A stretch of 64,000 nt of DNA from Schlegelella_A sp038318385 (GTDB lineage Bacteria > Pseudomonadota > Gammaproteobacteria > Burkholderiales > Burkholderiaceae_C): positions 40,066-104,065 of the forward strand of contig JBBQCD010000005.1 in NCBI GenBank assembly GCA_038318385.1, in the 5' to 3' direction. The notes beneath the pieces are model-generated. The model made no database searches. It had not been told where the DNA came from and was given only the letters and a program-made list of their open reading frames with translations. The translations under genes and the position numbers were made by a program. Of the stretch, positions 8,535 through 16,468 are shown piece after piece (position 1 is the first letter of the stretch; every line of letters starts with the position of its first letter).

Positions 8535-9653
8535 ATGACGTTCTACATCGGTCTGATGTCCGGCACATCCCTCGACGGCGTCGACGGGGTGATCGCCCAG
8601 TTCGGACCGGGCGCAGCGATCGACGTGGTCGCACACGCCCACCGGCCTTTCAGCGCCGGCCTCAGGGCCGAATTCCTGGCTTTGAACAGCAGCGGCGCCG
8701 ATGAACTGCACCGCGCAGCGCTCGCCGGCAATGCGCTGTCCCGCATCTCGGCAGAGGTGGTCGTTGCACTGCTGGACAGCACGGCGCTCGCGGCACAAGA
8801 CGTGCGTGCGATCGGGTCGCACGGCCAGACGGTTCGCCATCGACCCCGCGAGTACGACGGCGTCGGCTATACCCTTCAGCTGAATTCGCCGGCGCTGCTT
8901 GCCGAACTGACCGGCATCGATGTTGTCGCCGATTTCCGCAGTCGAGATCTGGCTGCCGGTGGGGTCGGGGCCCCGTTGGTGCCGGCCTTCCACCGCGCGG
9001 CGTTCGGCAGCGCGGACAACGACCTCGGAGTCCTGAACCTCGGGGGTATCAGCAACCTCACGGTGTTGTGTGCGGACGGACGCACCGTCGGCTTCGACTG
9101 CGGCCCGGCGAACGCGCTGATGGATCACTGGAGCGAAACCCATCTCGGCCAGCCGTTCGACGCCGCCGGTGCATGGGCTGCCCGCGGGCAGGTGCTCGAA
9201 CCGTTGCTGGGTGAGATGCTTGCCGAACCGTTCTTCGCCGCTCCGGCGCCGAAGAGCACCGGCCGCGACCTTTTCAATCCGCCGTGGCTCGAACGCCACC
9301 TCGCCGCTTCTTCCGTCGAGACGCCCCGACCGGTGGACGTGCAGGCAACGCTGTGCGAGCTCACCGCGCGAAGCTGTGCCGAGGAGATGCGTCGCCACGC
9401 TCCGCATGCGCGTCGGCTGCTGGTATGCGGCGGCGGCGCGCAGAACGCGGAACTGATGCGCCGTATCGCCGCGCAATTGCCGGAGGTGACGCTGGAGTCG
9501 ACAGCCGCTCACGGTCTGCCCATCGATCAGGTCGAGGCGTGCGCCTTCGCCTGGCTGGCGCGGGCATGCATCGAGCGCCACCCCGGCAATCTGCCGGCCG
9601 TCACCGGCGCCCGCGGCCCTCGCGTGCTGGGCGCGCTCTATACCGCGGCTTGA
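8535..9653 (+). CDS. anmK: Anhydro-N-acetylmuramic acid kinase
   Basis: A 372-residue sugar kinase of the usual length. It opens and phosphorylates 1,6-anhydroMurNAc from peptidoglycan turnover to give MurNAc-6-phosphate. The N-terminal signature GLMSGTSLDGVDG is the ATP-binding strand of the family. IGSHGQTVRH, VADFRSRDLAAGG, GGISNLTVL and GFDCGPANALMD are further conserved blocks, and LLVCGGGAQN lies near the C-terminus. It follows the ECF pair and converges with erpA. Its location near the M23 peptidase fits murein recycling. Confidence 0.95.
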   Translation: MTFYIGLMSGTSLDGVDGVIAQFGPGAAIDVVAHAHRPFSAGLRAEFLALNSSGADELHRAALAGNALSRISAEVVVALLDSTALAAQDVRAIGSHGQTVRHRPREYDGVGYTLQLNSPALLAELTGIDVVADFRSRDLAAGGVGAPLVPAFHRAAFGSADNDLGVLNLGGISNLTVLCADGRTVGFDCGPANALMDHWSETHLGQPFDAAGAWAARGQVLEPLLGEMLAEPFFAAPAPKSTGRDLFNPPWLERHLAASSVETPRPVDVQATLCELTARSCAEEMRRHAPHARRLLVCGGGAQNAELMRRIAAQLPEVTLESTAAHGLPIDQVEACAFAWLARACIERHPGNLPAVTGARGPRVLGALYTAA

Positions 9654-9691
9654 CGCTCGCTGGGGGCCGAACCGCCCTTCGTGCCGGGCAC

Positions 9692-9713
9692 AAAAAAGCC
9701 GCCCGGAGGCGGC
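9692..9713 (-). terminator. Rho-independent terminator of erpA
   Basis: Read on the minus strand, a perfect six-base-pair stem (GCCGCC/GGCGGC) with a four-base TCCG loop is followed at once by six T residues. It begins about 20 bases beyond the erpA stop codon. Stem plus U-tract is the textbook intrinsic terminator layout. The same hairpin core recurs downstream of rpsI. Confidence 0.85.
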
Positions 9714-9734
9714 CTCTTCGAAAGCAGCGCTCGA

Positions 9735-10118
9735 TCAGGCGGAGAAGCTGGAGCCGCAACCGCAGGTCGTGGTCGCATTCGGATTCTTGATCACGAACTG
9801 GGCGCCCTGGAGGTCGTCCTTGTAGTCGATCTCGGCGCCGGCAAGGTACTGCAGACTCATCGCGTCGATCAGGAGCGTCACGCCGTTCTTCGACATCTGG
9901 GTGTCGTCGTCGTTGATCAACTCGTCGAACGTGAATCCGTACTGGAAGCCCGAGCACCCTCCCCCTTGCACGAAGACGCGCAACTTGAGGTCCGGGTTGC
10001 CTTCCTCGTCGACGAGTTCCTTGACCTTGGCGGCCGCACTGTCGGTGAAGACGAGCGGCACCGGCGGCTCGTCGTTGGCGGGCTGGCTCATGATCTGCTG
10101 TTCGGCTGCTGCGTTCAT
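9735..10118 (-). CDS. erpA: Iron-sulfur cluster insertion protein ErpA
   Basis: A 127-residue A-type Fe-S carrier. The three cluster-ligating cysteines are visible: one in VQGGGCSGFQYGF and two in TTCGCGSSF at the C-terminus. The protein receives [2Fe-2S]/[4Fe-4S] clusters from the scaffold and passes them to apo-enzymes in the cytoplasm. ATG 10118 is preceded by GGAG six bases upstream, which favours it over the longer frame and over the internal Met at codon 10. A GATAAT -10-like hexamer lies at 10151-10156 on the minus strand, without a convincing -35. The gene is monocistronic, ended by the terminator at 9692-9713. Confidence 0.93.
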   Translation of the reverse strand: MNAAAEQQIMSQPANDEPPVPLVFTDSAAAKVKELVDEEGNPDLKLRVFVQGGGCSGFQYGFTFDELINDDDTQMSKNGVTLLIDAMSLQYLAGAEIDYKDDLQGAQFVIKNPNATTTCGCGSSFSA

Positions 10119-10268
10119 TCGAAACTCCCACGGCGATGCGTCGATGGCCAATTATCGGTGATTCACGGCGGCGATGTGCCCCCTTGGGCCTTGGCCACAC
10201 CCCCGCATTCCAACCAGTTTGCGGCAGAGGTTCCCCTTTCAAGGAGGGACGCCGAGGGTCGAAACGAC

Positions 10269-10290
10269 AAGGCCGCCCGGAGGCGGCCTT
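10269..10290 (-). terminator. Terminator hairpin of the rplM-rpsI operon
   Basis: A perfect nine-base-pair stem (AAGGCCGCC paired with GGCGGCCTT) with a four-base loop starts 22 bases past the rpsI stop on the minus strand. The following sequence (GTCGTTTC) has only a weak T-tract. The stem core is identical to that of the erpA terminator. Confidence 0.7.
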
Positions 10291-10312
10291 GCTCGCAACG
10301 TCGAGAAGTCGA

Positions 10313-10705
10313 TCAGCGCTTGCTGAACTGCTTCCGGCGACGCGCTCCATGCAGACCGACCTTCTTGCGTTCCACCTCGCGGGCGTCGCGGGTCACGAAG
10401 CCTGCGCGACTCAGATCGGGCTTGAGGGCCGCGTCGTAGTCGATCAGCGCCCGGGTGATGCCGTGGCGCACCGCCCCAGCCTGACCCGATTCGCCGCCGC
10501 CATGGACGTTGACCTTGACATCGAAAGTCGCGTCGTTGGCGGTCAGCACCAGGGGCTGACGCACGACCATGATCGAGGTCTGCCGCCCGAAGTAGTCTTC
10601 GACCGACTTGCCGTTCACGAGGATCTGGCCAGTGCCCTTCTTCATGAACACGCGCGCCACCGACGACTTGCGACGGCCGGTTCCGTAATTCCAGTTTCCA
10701 ATCAT
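10313..10705 (-). CDS. rpsI: 30S ribosomal protein S9
   Basis: A 130-residue protein, the normal bacterial S9 length. It begins GTGRRKSSVARV after a short N-terminal extension and ends in the hallmark basic tail GLHGARRRKQFSKR, which reaches the P-site tRNA in the small subunit. HGGGESGQAGAVRHGI and DAREVERKKVG are also conserved. It lies 11 bases after rplM on the same strand, the conserved rplM-rpsI operon. Confidence 0.98.
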   Translation of the reverse strand: MIGNWNYGTGRRKSSVARVFMKKGTGQILVNGKSVEDYFGRQTSIMVVRQPLVLTANDATFDVKVNVHGGGESGQAGAVRHGITRALIDYDAALKPDLSRAGFVTRDAREVERKKVGLHGARRRKQFSKR

Positions 10706-10716
10706 CGCGGTGTTCC

Positions 10717-11145
10717 TCAGAGTTCCAGCACTTTGGGCTGTTGGGCCGTGTGCGGATGCGAGGCACCGGCGTAGACCTTCAGCTTCTTGACCATCGCGTA
10801 GCCGAGCGGGCCTTTCGGAAGCATGCCCTTGACGGCCTTCTCGAGCGCACGGCCCGGATGCTTGGCCTGCATGTCCTTGAACTTGATGGCGTGGATGCCG
10901 CCCGGGTAGCCGGAGTGGCTGTAATAGACCTTGTCGTTGGCCTTGTTTCCGGTCACCCGGATCTTGTCGGCATTAACGACGACGATGAAGTCACCGGTAT
11001 CGACGTGAGGCGTGTAGATGGCCTTGTGCTTGCCGCGCAGACGGAGGGCGACTTCACTGGCCACCCTTCCGAGAACCTTGTCGGTTGCGTCAATCACAAA
11101 CCACTCATGCGTCACCTCGGCCGGCTTGGCACTGAAGGTTTTCAT
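10717..11145 (-). CDS. rplM: 50S ribosomal protein L13
   Basis: A 142-residue early-assembly protein of the large subunit. Conserved blocks include WFVIDATDKVLGRVAS, GKHKAIYTPHVDTGDFIVVVNA and the C-terminal KLKVYAGASHPHTAQQP. It is first in the rplM-rpsI operon. A TACAAT hexamer on the minus strand at 11282-11287 could be its -10, but no good -35 accompanies it. Confidence 0.98.
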   Translation of the reverse strand: MKTFSAKPAEVTHEWFVIDATDKVLGRVASEVALRLRGKHKAIYTPHVDTGDFIVVVNADKIRVTGNKANDKVYYSHSGYPGGIHAIKFKDMQAKHPGRALEKAVKGMLPKGPLGYAMVKKLKVYAGASHPHTAQQPKVLEL

Positions 11146-11463
11146 GGTGTTCGTAGTTTGTCGAGCCCCTGATCAACGATGGCCGACTGCACCACTCGGT
11201 CCGCTTCTGATGTCGGCGGCTCTCGCTGGCAGGTCATGGGTCATCGAGCATCCCACCGGGGCAACCGCGGGACAGCCTTCAATTGTAGCAGAGGGGTTCA
11301 TCCGGCAGCCCGTAGCGACCCGAAGCGGGTCTGTCATGCTGACGGTGGCTGGGGAGCGACGCCCTGCGAGCCGGAGCGCATCCCCGCGGCGTGAGATCCG
11401 ACATCCCTTCGGGCTTCACCCCTCCTCAAAAGGCGTAGAGTCGGGTTTACCCTTAGTATCGCC
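11146..11463. other. Intergenic region between divergent rplM and GNAT genes
   Basis: 318 bases without a convincing gene. On the minus strand TACAAT at 11282-11287 is a possible -10 for rplM. On the plus strand TAGAGT at 11436-11441, with CTTCAC 16 bases before it, is a weak promoter candidate for the GNAT gene. A small hairpin (GACCCG/CGGGTC, loop AAG) occupies 11317-11331. I see no RNA gene or repeat. Confidence 0.45.
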
Positions 11464-12219
11464 ATGAACATCACCGAGCCCTTGCCCCCGACCGACTGCG
11501 CCCACCTTCTGGAAGGCGCGAACATCCCAACCGCTGTCCGCGCTCCGACTGACCCCGCATCCGCCAATGCGCCGACGCAGGCCGACCGCCCCTGGTCCTG
11601 GGTGCCGATACGCTCGCTGGGCCCACGCCACCGCGACCGCATCATCACGCACCTGCAGGCGCTCGACGACCATTCGCGGTACCTGCGTTTCGGCTATGCC
11701 GCCACCGACGCGCAGATGGCGAGCTACGTCGATCGGCTCGATTTCGAGCGTGACGAGGTCTTCGGCATCTTCAACCGCAGGCTCGACCTGATCGCGATGG
11801 CGCACCTGGCCAATCCAGCGGAGCCGCCGGCGAACGGGCGGCGGCTCATGGCCGAGTTCGGTGTCTCCGTGCTGCCGAAGGGACGCCGCCGCGGCTTCGG
11901 ACGGCGCCTCTTCGAGCACGCGATGCTGCACGCGCGCAATCGTGGCGTCGGCGCGATGTTCATCCATGCCCTGAGCGAGAACACCCCGATGCTCAAGATC
12001 GCGCGGGACGCCGGTGCCACGGTGCGGCGCGACGGCTCCGAAAGCGAGGCCTGGCTCGAATTGACGCCGGATTCCTTCGCCTCCCATCTCGACGAGATCA
12101 TGGTCGCGCAGGCAGCGGAATTCGACTACCGGGTCAAGGCCCACCTGCGCCGCATGAGAGGCCTCCTCGAGCGCCGGCGGGCCAGCGTCGCTGTCGAGGG
12201 CCGCGAAGGTCAGCCCTGA
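11464..12219 (+). CDS. GNAT family N-acetyltransferase
   Basis: A 251-residue protein. The first ~45 residues are Pro/Ala-rich and probably disordered. A GNAT fold follows: an N-terminal substrate part (RYLRFGYAATDAQMASYVDRLDF), then the acetyl-CoA loop GRRRGFGRRLFEHAMLHARNRG around residues 140-165, matching the R/Q-x-x-G-x-G/A pattern, and a late strand (MFIHALSENTPMLKIARDAGA). The C-terminal ~50 residues are helical and basic. The acceptor substrate is unknown. It stands alone, divergent from rplM. Confidence 0.8.
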   Translation: MNITEPLPPTDCAHLLEGANIPTAVRAPTDPASANAPTQADRPWSWVPIRSLGPRHRDRIITHLQALDDHSRYLRFGYAATDAQMASYVDRLDFERDEVFGIFNRRLDLIAMAHLANPAEPPANGRRLMAEFGVSVLPKGRRRGFGRRLFEHAMLHARNRGVGAMFIHALSENTPMLKIARDAGATVRRDGSESEAWLELTPDSFASHLDEIMVAQAAEFDYRVKAHLRRMRGLLERRRASVAVEGREGQP

Positions 12220-12276
12220 AGTAGGCGCGGAACCGACACCATGCCGTCCGTCACCTTTCCTCGAACTGAGCCGAAG

Positions 12277-12315
12277 TCCGGTGTAACCGGATGCGAGCGC
12301 GCCGGAACATCCGGT
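12277..12315. promoter_or_regulatory. Inverted repeat with three CCGGT half-sites (possible operator)
   Basis: A perfect inverted repeat, TCCGGT-N3-ACCGGA, covers 12277-12291, and a further TCCGGT sits at 12310-12315, overlapping a TACATT hexamer that could be a -10. It lies about 65-100 bases upstream of the DUF2726 gene. The arrangement resembles an operator next to a promoter; no regulator is identified. Confidence 0.35.
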
Positions 12316-12378
12316 ACATTCTGATTCCGCGTTCGATGACAGGGTCGTGACTTGCGACCTCGGGCGCCGTTCGGAAAC

Positions 12379-13200
12379 ATGCAGAGCCTTCCGTGGATCG
12401 TCGCCCTCATCGCCTTGGTGCTGCTCGGTGCAGTGCTGATTGCATGGGCTATCAGGTCGCGCGGCCCAAAGAAACCACCTCCGTTGCCGACTGAGTGGGC
12501 ACTTACAGCCCGCCCCGTCTTCTCGACCGACGAGCGGCGCGTCTACCGTCTTCTGCGTGAGGCCCTGCCGCATCACATCGTCCTGTCGAAACTGCCTCTG
12601 GTGCGGTTTTGCCAACCCAACGAACCGACGGAAGTCCGCTACTGGTTCGAGTTGCTCGGCGCCCATCACGTCACCTTCGCCATTTGCAGCGCCAACGGTC
12701 GAGTCCTGGCCGCACTCGACCTCGACACCGACCGGAACAACTCACGCAGGATCCTGCAGATCAAGCAGTCGGTGCTGGGCGCCTGTCGCGTGCGTTACCT
12801 GCGCTGCCCCGTCGACAACCTGCCAACCGTCGCCGAATTGCAGTTGCTGGTGCCCAGCAGTGCCGGGCCGGCGCGCGGCCCTCAGCCTCCGGCAGCGCCC
12901 CCCCACGACATCCATGCGGCGCGCGACATCCTCTCGACCACGGTCGCGACCCGGCGCGCCGAGCGCTCGGCTCTCTGGCACGACTCGACCTTGTTCCAGG
13001 ACTCGTTCTTCGCTCCCGACAATCGCACGGACGGATTTGGCAGCAGCGATTTCTCGCCCCTGCAGGGCACGCCTTCCCAGCGCGGGGCGCTCTCCTCCAA
13101 CGGCCATGCGGGAGCCCATCGGTCTGCCGAAAGGCCTGGCGACGAGACGGGCGGGGTCGTGGTGGAAGCCTCGAAGTACTCTTCCCGCTCGCGTCATTGA
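12379..13200 (+). CDS. DUF2726-like membrane-anchored protein
   Basis: A 273-residue protein with one N-terminal transmembrane helix (residues ~5-24) followed by a cytoplasmic domain. The stretch TARPVFSTDERRVYRLLREALPHHIVLSK, then VRYWFELLGAHHVTFAIC and GRVLAALDLDTDRN, matches the pattern of DUF2726, a nuclease-like domain of unknown role. The final ~100 residues are Pro/Ala/Ser-rich and look disordered. I chose ATG 12379; an upstream in-frame TTG at 12352 adds nine residues. The family assignment is from pattern memory and should be treated as probable. Confidence 0.65.
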   Translation: MQSLPWIVALIALVLLGAVLIAWAIRSRGPKKPPPLPTEWALTARPVFSTDERRVYRLLREALPHHIVLSKLPLVRFCQPNEPTEVRYWFELLGAHHVTFAICSANGRVLAALDLDTDRNNSRRILQIKQSVLGACRVRYLRCPVDNLPTVAELQLLVPSSAGPARGPQPPAAPPHDIHAARDILSTTVATRRAERSALWHDSTLFQDSFFAPDNRTDGFGSSDFSPLQGTPSQRGALSSNGHAGAHRSAERPGDETGGVVVEASKYSSRSRH

Positions 13201-13249
13201 CGACGGGGTCGAGGCGCGCCGCGACAGCCCCGGCGCGTAGCATCGGCGC

Positions 13250-14305
13250 ATGCCCAGCGACTTGCCGGAAGACTCCCGACCCTACGCGGACCTGAATCCC
13301 GCCGTCGTACTCGACGCCCTCGACAGCGTCGGCATGCGGGGCGACGGTCGACTGATCCAGCTGAACTCGTACGAGAACCGCGTGTTCCAGGTCTTCCTGG
13401 AAGAGGGTCGCGTCGTCGTGGCCAAGTTCTACCGGCCCGGTCGCTGGACCGATGCGCAGATCCTCGAAGAGCATGCCTTCGCCATCGAGCTCGCCGAAGC
13501 GGAGATCCCTGTCGCGGCGCCTCTTCGACTTGAATCCACGGCCCCTTCGATCCATGCTGACCGGACCATACTGACCGGACCGACCCTAGGGCGCTTCACG
13601 GCGGAAACCGGCACCTATCGGTTCGGTGTCTGCGACCGCATCACCGGTCGCGCGCCGGAGCTCGAGGATCCCGACACGCTGGAATGGATCGGTCGCTTCG
13701 TCGGCAGGATCCACGCTGTCGGTGCGCGTGCGCCGTTTTCGCATCGCCAGACGCTCGACCCCGAGACCTTCGGGCGCGCCAATCGGGACTGGCTGCTCGC
13801 CACCGACCTGATTCCGCCCGATGCCCTGCCCGACTGGCGCGACGTCACCGCGCAGGCAATCGAGGCGGTGGAGGCCGCGTTCGCCCAGGGCGAAGCCCCT
13901 CGCAACGTACGCCTGCATGGGGACTGCCATCTCGGAAACATCTTGTGGAACGGCGAAGGACCGCACTTCGTCGACCTCGACGACGCCGTCAACGGACCGG
14001 CGGTGCAGGACCTGTGGATGCTGTTGTCGGGCGATCGCGGTGCGCAGACGCGGCAGCTCTCTGCAGTGCTCGAAGGTTACCGCGGCTTCATGGACTTCGA
14101 CGCGCTCGAGCTGCGCCTGGTCGAACCGCTGCGCACGCTGCGCATCATCCATCACAGCGCCTGGATCGCCAGGCGCTGGAGCGACCCGGCGTTCCCGATC
14201 GCCTTTCCGTGGTTCGAGAGCCCCGCCTACTGGGCCGAGCAGACGACGCGATTGCGCGAGCAACTCGTCGCCATGGCCGAGCCGCCGCTCGTCTCCGACC
14301 TGTAG
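13250..14305 (+). CDS. srkA: Stress response serine/threonine kinase SrkA (YihE/RdoA)
   Basis: A 351-residue protein of the aminoglycoside-phosphotransferase kinase fold. Visible are the N-terminal LNSYENRVFQV strand, the ATP-binding Lys in VVAKFYRPGRW, the catalytic loop RLHGDCHLGNILW (Asp and Asn) and the metal-binding FVDLDDAVNGPAVQDLWML. The late segment IHHSAWIARRWSDPAFP is characteristic of YihE. In E. coli this kinase counteracts the MazEF death pathway and assists after Cpx envelope stress. It is monocistronic and convergent with htpG. Confidence 0.92.
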   Translation: MPSDLPEDSRPYADLNPAVVLDALDSVGMRGDGRLIQLNSYENRVFQVFLEEGRVVVAKFYRPGRWTDAQILEEHAFAIELAEAEIPVAAPLRLESTAPSIHADRTILTGPTLGRFTAETGTYRFGVCDRITGRAPELEDPDTLEWIGRFVGRIHAVGARAPFSHRQTLDPETFGRANRDWLLATDLIPPDALPDWRDVTAQAIEAVEAAFAQGEAPRNVRLHGDCHLGNILWNGEGPHFVDLDDAVNGPAVQDLWMLLSGDRGAQTRQLSAVLEGYRGFMDFDALELRLVEPLRTLRIIHHSAWIARRWSDPAFPIAFPWFESPAYWAEQTTRLREQLVAMAEPPLVSDL

Positions 14306-14341
14306 CCGCCGTCGCGCGCCGAGGGCTGCGCAACACGAGCG

Positions 14342-14362
14342 CCGGGCATGGAAACCGCCCGG
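14342..14362. terminator. Hairpin between convergent srkA and htpG
   Basis: CCGGGC and GCCCGG form a six-base-pair stem with a nine-base loop in the 103-base gap between the convergent genes. Neither strand has a T-tract after it, so it may be only a weak or Rho-assisted terminator. Confidence 0.3.
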
Positions 14363-14408
14363 GTACGCTCGGACGCCTGCAGCCTTGCCGGTCAGGCAGC
14401 GGTGTCGG

Positions 14409-16289
14409 TCAGGCCGCCAGGAGCGAGTTGACGCGCCGGACGTAGGCCGCCGGGTCCTCCAGCTGCCCACCCTCGGCAAGCAACGCCTGGTCGAAGAGGA
14501 TATGGGCGAGGGCGTCGAAGTGCTCACTCGATTCCAGCCGCTTGACGAGGGCGTGCTCGACATTGACCTCGAGGGTGGGAAGGCTCTTCGGCGTGCTCTG
14601 CCCGGCCTGCTTCAGCAGCCGCGCCAGGTGGCCGCTGACATCGCCCTCCTCGACCACCAGGCAGGCCGGCGAATCGACGAGGCGGGTCGTCACGCGCACG
14701 TCCTTGACGCGCTCTTTCAGCGCTTCCTGGAGCCGGTCGAGCGTCGGCTTCCAGGCCGCGCTCGCCTCCTCGACCTGCTTCTTCTCGGCCTCGTCCTGCA
14801 GCTTGCCGAGATCGACTCCGCCCTTGGCCACGCTCTGCAAGGGCTTGCCGTCGAACTCGTAGAGGTGGCTCAGCAGCCACTCGTCGACCCGGTCGATCAG
14901 CAGCAGCACCTCGATTCCCTTCTTGCGGAAGATCTCGAGCTGCGGGCTGTTGCGCGCAGTCGCCAGGCTGTCGGCGGTGATGTAGTAGATCGCTTCCTGC
15001 CCCTCCTTCATGCGGCCGACGTAATCGGTGAAGGAAACGCCTTCGTCGGCGTGGGTCGAGGCGAAGCGCAGCAGCTTGGCGAGTCGCTCATGGTTCGCAT
15101 GATCCTCGCCGATGCCCTCCTTGAGCACCGGGCCGAACTCCTTCCAGAACGCCGCGTACTTGGCCCGCTCGGCCTCGTTCTCGTGCTCGGCCAGCGCCTC
15201 GAGCATCGACAGCACGCGCTTGGTCGAGCCCTCGCGGATCGCCTTGACGTCGCGGCTTTCCTGCAGCAGCTCGCGCGAGACATTGAGCGGCAGGTCGGCA
15301 CTGTCGATGACGCCCTTGACGAAGCGCAGGTAGACCGGCATCAGCGCCTCGGCATCGTCCATGACGAAGACGCGCTTGACGTACAGCTTGACGCCGCCAC
15401 GCTTGTCGCGGTTCCATAGGTCGAACGGCGCCTTCGCCGGGATGTAGAGGAGCTGGGTGTACTCGGTGCGCCCCTCGACCCTGTTGTGGGTGTAGCTGAG
15501 CGGGGCCTCGGTGTCGTAGCTGATCTGCTTGTAGAACTCGACGTACTGCTCCTCGGTGATGTCGCTCTTGCTGCGGGTCCAGATAGCCGCCGCCTTGTTG
15601 ACGGGAGCCCACTCGTCCTTCACCACCTGCTCCTTGGCCTCGGGGTCCCACTCCTCCTTCTGCATCAGGATGGGCAGCGAGATGTGGTCGGAGTACTTGC
15701 CGATGATGGCCTTGAGCTTCCAGGTCGAGAGGAATTCGTCCTCGCCCTCGCGCAGGTGCAAGGTGACGCTCGTGCCGCGCGCCGGGCGGGTGATGGTCTC
15801 GACCTCGAAGTCGCCCGCGCCCTCGGACGTCCAGCGCACGCCTTCCTCGGGCGCGAGGCCGGCACGGCGCGACTCGACCGTGATGCGGTCGGCCACGATG
15901 AAGCCGCTGTAGAAGCCGACGCCGAACTGGCCGATCAGCTGCGCATCCTTCTTCTGGTCGCCCTCGAGGGCCGACATGAACTCGCGCGTCCCGCTCTTGG
16001 CGATCGTGCCGAGGTTGGCGACCGCTTCCTCGGCCGACAGGCCGATGCCGTTGTCGGCGATCGTCACCGTCCGCGCCGCCTTGTCGAAGCTCACGCGAAC
16101 CTCGAGATTGGGCGCGTCCTCGTAGTAATCGGAGTGGTCGAGGGCCTCGAAGCGCAGCTTGTCGCAGGCATCGGACGCGTTCGAGACCAACTCGCGCAGG
16201 AAGATCTCCTTGTTCGAGTACAGCGAATGGGTGACGAGGTGCAGGATCTGCTTGACCTCGGCCTGGAAGGAAAGGGTTTGCTTGTCCAT
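14409..16289 (-). CDS. htpG: Molecular chaperone HtpG (Hsp90)
   Basis: A 626-residue bacterial Hsp90, normal length. The N-terminal GHKL ATPase domain shows ELVSNASDACDKLRFEAL, VTIADNGIGLSAEEA and GQFGVGFYSGF. The middle domain (TRSKSDITEEQYVEFYKQIS, VYLRFVKGVIDSADLPLNVSREL) and C-terminal dimerisation domain follow. It remodels client proteins in the cytoplasm. ATG 16289 (MDKQTLSFQAEVKQ) is the family start; the open frame upstream is not coding. A consensus heat-shock promoter is present about 80 bases upstream. Confidence 0.97.
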   Translation of the reverse strand: MDKQTLSFQAEVKQILHLVTHSLYSNKEIFLRELVSNASDACDKLRFEALDHSDYYEDAPNLEVRVSFDKAARTVTIADNGIGLSAEEAVANLGTIAKSGTREFMSALEGDQKKDAQLIGQFGVGFYSGFIVADRITVESRRAGLAPEEGVRWTSEGAGDFEVETITRPARGTSVTLHLREGEDEFLSTWKLKAIIGKYSDHISLPILMQKEEWDPEAKEQVVKDEWAPVNKAAAIWTRSKSDITEEQYVEFYKQISYDTEAPLSYTHNRVEGRTEYTQLLYIPAKAPFDLWNRDKRGGVKLYVKRVFVMDDAEALMPVYLRFVKGVIDSADLPLNVSRELLQESRDVKAIREGSTKRVLSMLEALAEHENEAERAKYAAFWKEFGPVLKEGIGEDHANHERLAKLLRFASTHADEGVSFTDYVGRMKEGQEAIYYITADSLATARNSPQLEIFRKKGIEVLLLIDRVDEWLLSHLYEFDGKPLQSVAKGGVDLGKLQDEAEKKQVEEASAAWKPTLDRLQEALKERVKDVRVTTRLVDSPACLVVEEGDVSGHLARLLKQAGQSTPKSLPTLEVNVEHALVKRLESSEHFDALAHILFDQALLAEGGQLEDPAAYVRRVNSLLAA

Positions 16290-16367
16290 GGCGGTGTTCT
16301 CGACGGTTTCGAAAGGGTGGCGGCGACTCGCGGCACAATGCCGGCCGAAGCGCGACCGTAGCGGCCG

Positions 16368-16395
16368 ACATGGCGCCGGATCGACGACTTTCAAG
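16368..16395 (-). promoter_or_regulatory. Sigma-32 heat-shock promoter of htpG
   Basis: On the minus strand a perfect -35 CTTGAAA (16395-16389) is separated by 13 bases from CGCCATGT (16375-16368), which matches the sigma-32 -10 consensus CCCCATNT at all but one defined position. It directs transcription toward htpG, leaving a leader of about 70 bases. Both elements and spacing fit RpoH promoters. Confidence 0.8.
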
Positions 16396-16407
16396 CCCTC
16401 GCGCTCC

Positions 16408-16413
16408 TAGAAT
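16408..16413 (+). promoter_or_regulatory. Putative -10 element for the HipA-like/DUF3037 operon
   Basis: TAGAAT matches the sigma-70 -10 at five of six positions and lies 52 bases before the HipA-like start. The -35 region (around 16386-16391) is poor and overlaps the -35 of the divergent heat-shock promoter, so the two promoters could interfere. Confidence 0.4.
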
Positions 16414-16438
16414 CGATGCGCACTCAGGCGGGGACCGG

Positions 16439-16468
16439 ATGATACGTAGGCAGTTTCCAAGGGCATGA
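16439..16468 (+). other. Nine-codon mini-ORF coupled to the HipA-like gene
   Basis: ATG at 16439, preceded by GGGGA five bases upstream, opens nine codons (MIRRQFPRA). Its TGA overlaps the ATG of the HipA-like kinase in the form ATGA. It may be a leader peptide that couples translation, or chance. Confidence 0.3.
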
